NCBI GenBank assembly: GCA_902537395.1
Contig: CACBBE010000001.1
Location: forward strand, 1 to 64,000
DNA from: an uncultured Synechococcaceae cyanobacterium
GTDB taxonomy: Bacteria; Cyanobacteriota; Cyanobacteriia; PCC-6307; Cyanobiaceae
Direction: 5' to 3'
DNA length: 64,000 nt
The position numbers were made by a program, and so were the translations under genes. The notes below the pieces were generated by a model, which was not told the DNA's origin, searched no databases, and worked only from the letters and a program-made list of their open reading frames with translations. Numbering within the stretch: position 1 is the first letter of the stretch; the number at the start of each line of letters is the position of its first letter. This document shows positions 62,041-64,000 of this stretch, in pieces.

Positions 62041-63568
62041 ACTCCAGTTTATTTATGATTGGAGTGGGCTTAGGAAGACTTGAGTTACTTACTAATAATC
62101 CCCAAATTAATTGTTGTTTCCAAGGAATTTCTTCTCTGTATATAGAACCAAGTTGCTCATTAATTTTTGTAGATAATTCGGGCAATAAAGGTATTAATAA
62201 CAATCCTATTATTCGGGTACTTTCTAAAACGTTATAAATAATTTGTTTAACTAGAGGTAGATTATCCCTATCTTTTATTAACAGCCATGGCTGATTATCA
62301 TTCAAATACAAATTTGTATTAATTGCTAAGCTAAGGACTTCATTAGCTGCTTGATCTAATTTGTAGTTATCAAAGTTATAAATATAATTCTCGACAGCAT
62401 TTTTGGCAGAATTCTCTAATTTATTTTCACTTAAAATTTTTTCATTATTTGGCACTTTATTATCAAACCATTTTCTAGACATAGATGATGTTCTATTTAA
62501 TAAATTACCAATTGTATTAGCTAAGTCATTATTGATAATGTCAACAAATCTTTTATCTTGAAAATCTCCATCATTTCCTAACGATATGTCTTTAATGAGG
62601 TACCACCTTACAGGATCATTTCCATATTTTGTAAGCAATAAATCAGGGTCGAGTACATTTCCCAAGCTTTTACCCATTTTTTGCCCCTCTCTTGTAAGAA
62701 ACCCATGCCCAAAAACCTTTTTAGGAACTTTCATTTTGGCAGAAATGAGCATTGCGGGCCAATATACAGCATGGAATCTCAGAATATCTTTACCAATAAA
62801 ATGAACATCAGCTGGCCATCCACCATTAATTGATTTTTCCAATGAATTTTCTTTCGCATCAGAGCTAATGGCGCTTACATATCCAAGTAAAGCATCAAAC
62901 CATACATAAAAGGTATGATTATCGTAACCAGGGACAGGAATTCCCCATGAGACATTTGTTCTTGAAATAGAAAAATCCTTTAAACCTCTAGATACAAAAT
63001 TTATAATTTCATTCTTTCTTTCTATTGGCTCTATAAAAGAAGGATCGTTGATTATTTTTTCAATTTCTTTTTGATATTTTGAAAGCCTAAAAAAGAGATT
63101 CTCTTCATTTTTCCATTCAAGATTTTTTTGATGTATTGGACACTTGTATGTTGATGAGTTTTCTGGATTATCTTTAAATTCTTCACAACCAACACAATAC
63201 CAACCTTTTTGAACTCCCATGTAGATATCATCTGAGGCTATTACTCTTTCATAAAATTCATTAACAACAAATTCATGATTTTTTGAGCTTGTTCTTATAA
63301 ATTTATCAAAGGATATATTCCAATTTTTCCAATTATTATTAAAGACTTCTGAGATTTCATCACAATGAGATTTTGGTTCAATACCTTTTTCATTAGCTGT
63401 TCTTTGTATTTTTAAACCATGTTCATCAACACCAGTGATGAAAATAACATTTTCACCTGCAAGCCTTTTATACCTAGCTATTGAATCACAAATTATTGTT
63501 GTATATACACTTCCTAAATGAGGTTTATCATTAACATAATATAAAGGTGTAGTAATGACAAAAGTCAT
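62024..63568 (-). CDS. metG: Methionyl-tRNA synthetase, short form
   Basis: The 514-residue class I enzyme has the HIGH-type motif YYVNDKPHLGSVYTTIICD, then GVDEHGLKIQ, the zinc knuckle YCVGCEEF...KCPIHQ, KDILRFHAVYWPAML and the KMSKS loop GQKMGKSLGNVLDP. The C-terminal dimerisation domain of the E. coli enzyme (677 aa) is absent, as in other short forms. It overlaps lptC by 17 bp. Together with fmt and the two CAT tRNAs, the window covers much of Met charging and initiation. Confidence 0.97.
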   Translation of the reverse strand: MTFVITTPLYYVNDKPHLGSVYTTIICDSIARYKRLAGENVIFITGVDEHGLKIQRTANEKGIEPKSHCDEISEVFNNNWKNWNISFDKFIRTSSKNHEFVVNEFYERVIASDDIYMGVQKGWYCVGCEEFKDNPENSSTYKCPIHQKNLEWKNEENLFFRLSKYQKEIEKIINDPSFIEPIERKNEIINFVSRGLKDFSISRTNVSWGIPVPGYDNHTFYVWFDALLGYVSAISSDAKENSLEKSINGGWPADVHFIGKDILRFHAVYWPAMLISAKMKVPKKVFGHGFLTREGQKMGKSLGNVLDPDLLLTKYGNDPVRWYLIKDISLGNDGDFQDKRFVDIINNDLANTIGNLLNRTSSMSRKWFDNKVPNNEKILSENKLENSAKNAVENYIYNFDNYKLDQAANEVLSLAINTNLYLNDNQPWLLIKDRDNLPLVKQIIYNVLESTRIIGLLLIPLLPELSTKINEQLGSIYREEIPWKQQLIWGLLVSNSSLPKPTPIINKLEYEQHL

Positions 63569-63636
63569 AAAGCTTTTTTATTAATAGTAACAGATATTTT
63601 TTAAACTAATAACAACCTATGATATTTATTATCTTA

Positions 63637-64000
63637 TTAATAAATAAACTCTAATAGATTACTATCATTTATTATATATTTAACTTTATATATTTTATTA
63701 CTATATATTTCTATTGATACAAAAAGAGTTATAAGTATTTCTAGTGAATAATCTGGAAAATAAACCAAAGCAATATTTTTTTTATGATTAACCCACTTAA
63801 CGAATATAATTTTAAAAAAAGATTTTTTTTCATTCTTAAAAAATAATGTTAAATACTTAATTTTATCATTTTTAAAAATATTATTATTCTCTGATTGTCT
63901 TTTCTTTGAATAATCAATAATCTTAGAGACAGAATCTTTACTTAGAACTTCGTAATTATTAATTTTATTATATACTTGCCTTTGTATAATTAAATCTAGA
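63637..64000 (-). CDS. Hypothetical protein, 5' part beyond the window
   Basis: A minus-strand frame of at least 121 codons ends at a TAA (63637-63639) and is open to the right edge. Visible sequence includes QVYNKINNYEVLSKDSVSKI, KYLTLFFKNEKKSFFKIIFV and LVYFPDYSLEILITLFVSIE. It is lysine- and isoleucine-rich and looks soluble or peripherally membrane-bound. Family not recognised; the frame is longer than chance in this AT-rich sequence, so it is probably real. Confidence 0.55.
   Translation of the reverse strand, partial: LDLIIQRQVYNKINNYEVLSKDSVSKIIDYSKKRQSENNNIFKNDKIKYLTLFFKNEKKSFFKIIFVKWVNHKKNIALVYFPDYSLEILITLFVSIEIYSNKIYKVKYIINDSNLLEFIY

Overview
The window looks like a stretch of chromosome from a high-light-adapted Prochlorococcus, probably an HLII-type strain. 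The assignment rests on several things seen together: very AT-rich sequence, tightly packed genes, chlorophyll genes (chlH, acsF), small cyanobacterial or plastid-type genes (Ycf36/CGLD27, Ycf20, CCB-type cytochrome b6 assembly, a PetP-like protein), cyanobacteria-only DUF families (DUF2949, DUF3038, DUF4335, DUF2996, DUF3318, DUF1651), and many tiny single-helix proteins. I see no transposase, integrase, rRNA operon or CRISPR array.

Layout. 1-5.1 kb: small or hypothetical genes, a DCC-type thiol protein, a GNAT acetyltransferase and peptidase E. 5.1-7.7 kb: a very AT-rich islet with a MetF-like barrel protein, a renalase-like FAD oxidoreductase and a uridine-kinase-like P-loop protein. 7.9-13.1 kb: a helix-hairpin-helix protein with a hexanucleotide repeat, rpsU, a phosphoribosyltransferase/deoxyribosyltransferase pair, an HNH nuclease and a TauE-type exporter. 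13.3 kb: a candidate small RNA on the minus strand. 14-16.6 kb: a three-gene ABC-2 exporter operon. 17-20.3 kb: a PetP-like gene, initiator tRNA-Met, and an asparaginase/ycf36/rsfS/DUF3318 operon. 20.3-36 kb: core metabolism (carB, ABC exporter, tpiA, folP, chlH, dapB, UbiH-like hydroxylase, DUF2949-DUF3038-DUF4335). 36-50 kb: mfd, terC, fmt, pmbA/tldD, acsF, an RNase-R-like protein and a split GDT1-type Mn/Ca transporter. 50-54.8 kb: a Psb30-like peptide, a HAD phosphatase, ycf20, rpmF, an FtsH-like protein and a peroxiredoxin. 54.8-58.8 kb: an accessory islet of about a dozen tiny genes, a ribbon-helix-helix regulator with its own repeated operator, and a thioredoxin-like protein. 58.8-64 kb: clpS, a CAT-anticodon tRNA, trmL, cobU, a CCB-type gene, lptC, metG and a partial gene.

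The most interesting signals are: an FtsH-like protein whose zinc-protease motif HExxH has become NEVGR while its ATPase motifs are intact; an RNase R/Zam-type protein that has lost both the catalytic aspartates and the arginine motif; a ribbon-helix-helix gene flanked by three copies of the dyad AGTGT-N-ACACT; an isolated terminator-ended minus-strand transcript candidate at 13.3 kb; and a DUF3038 gene with no ATG, GTG or TTG available at its family-conserved start. Family names come from pattern recognition without any search.
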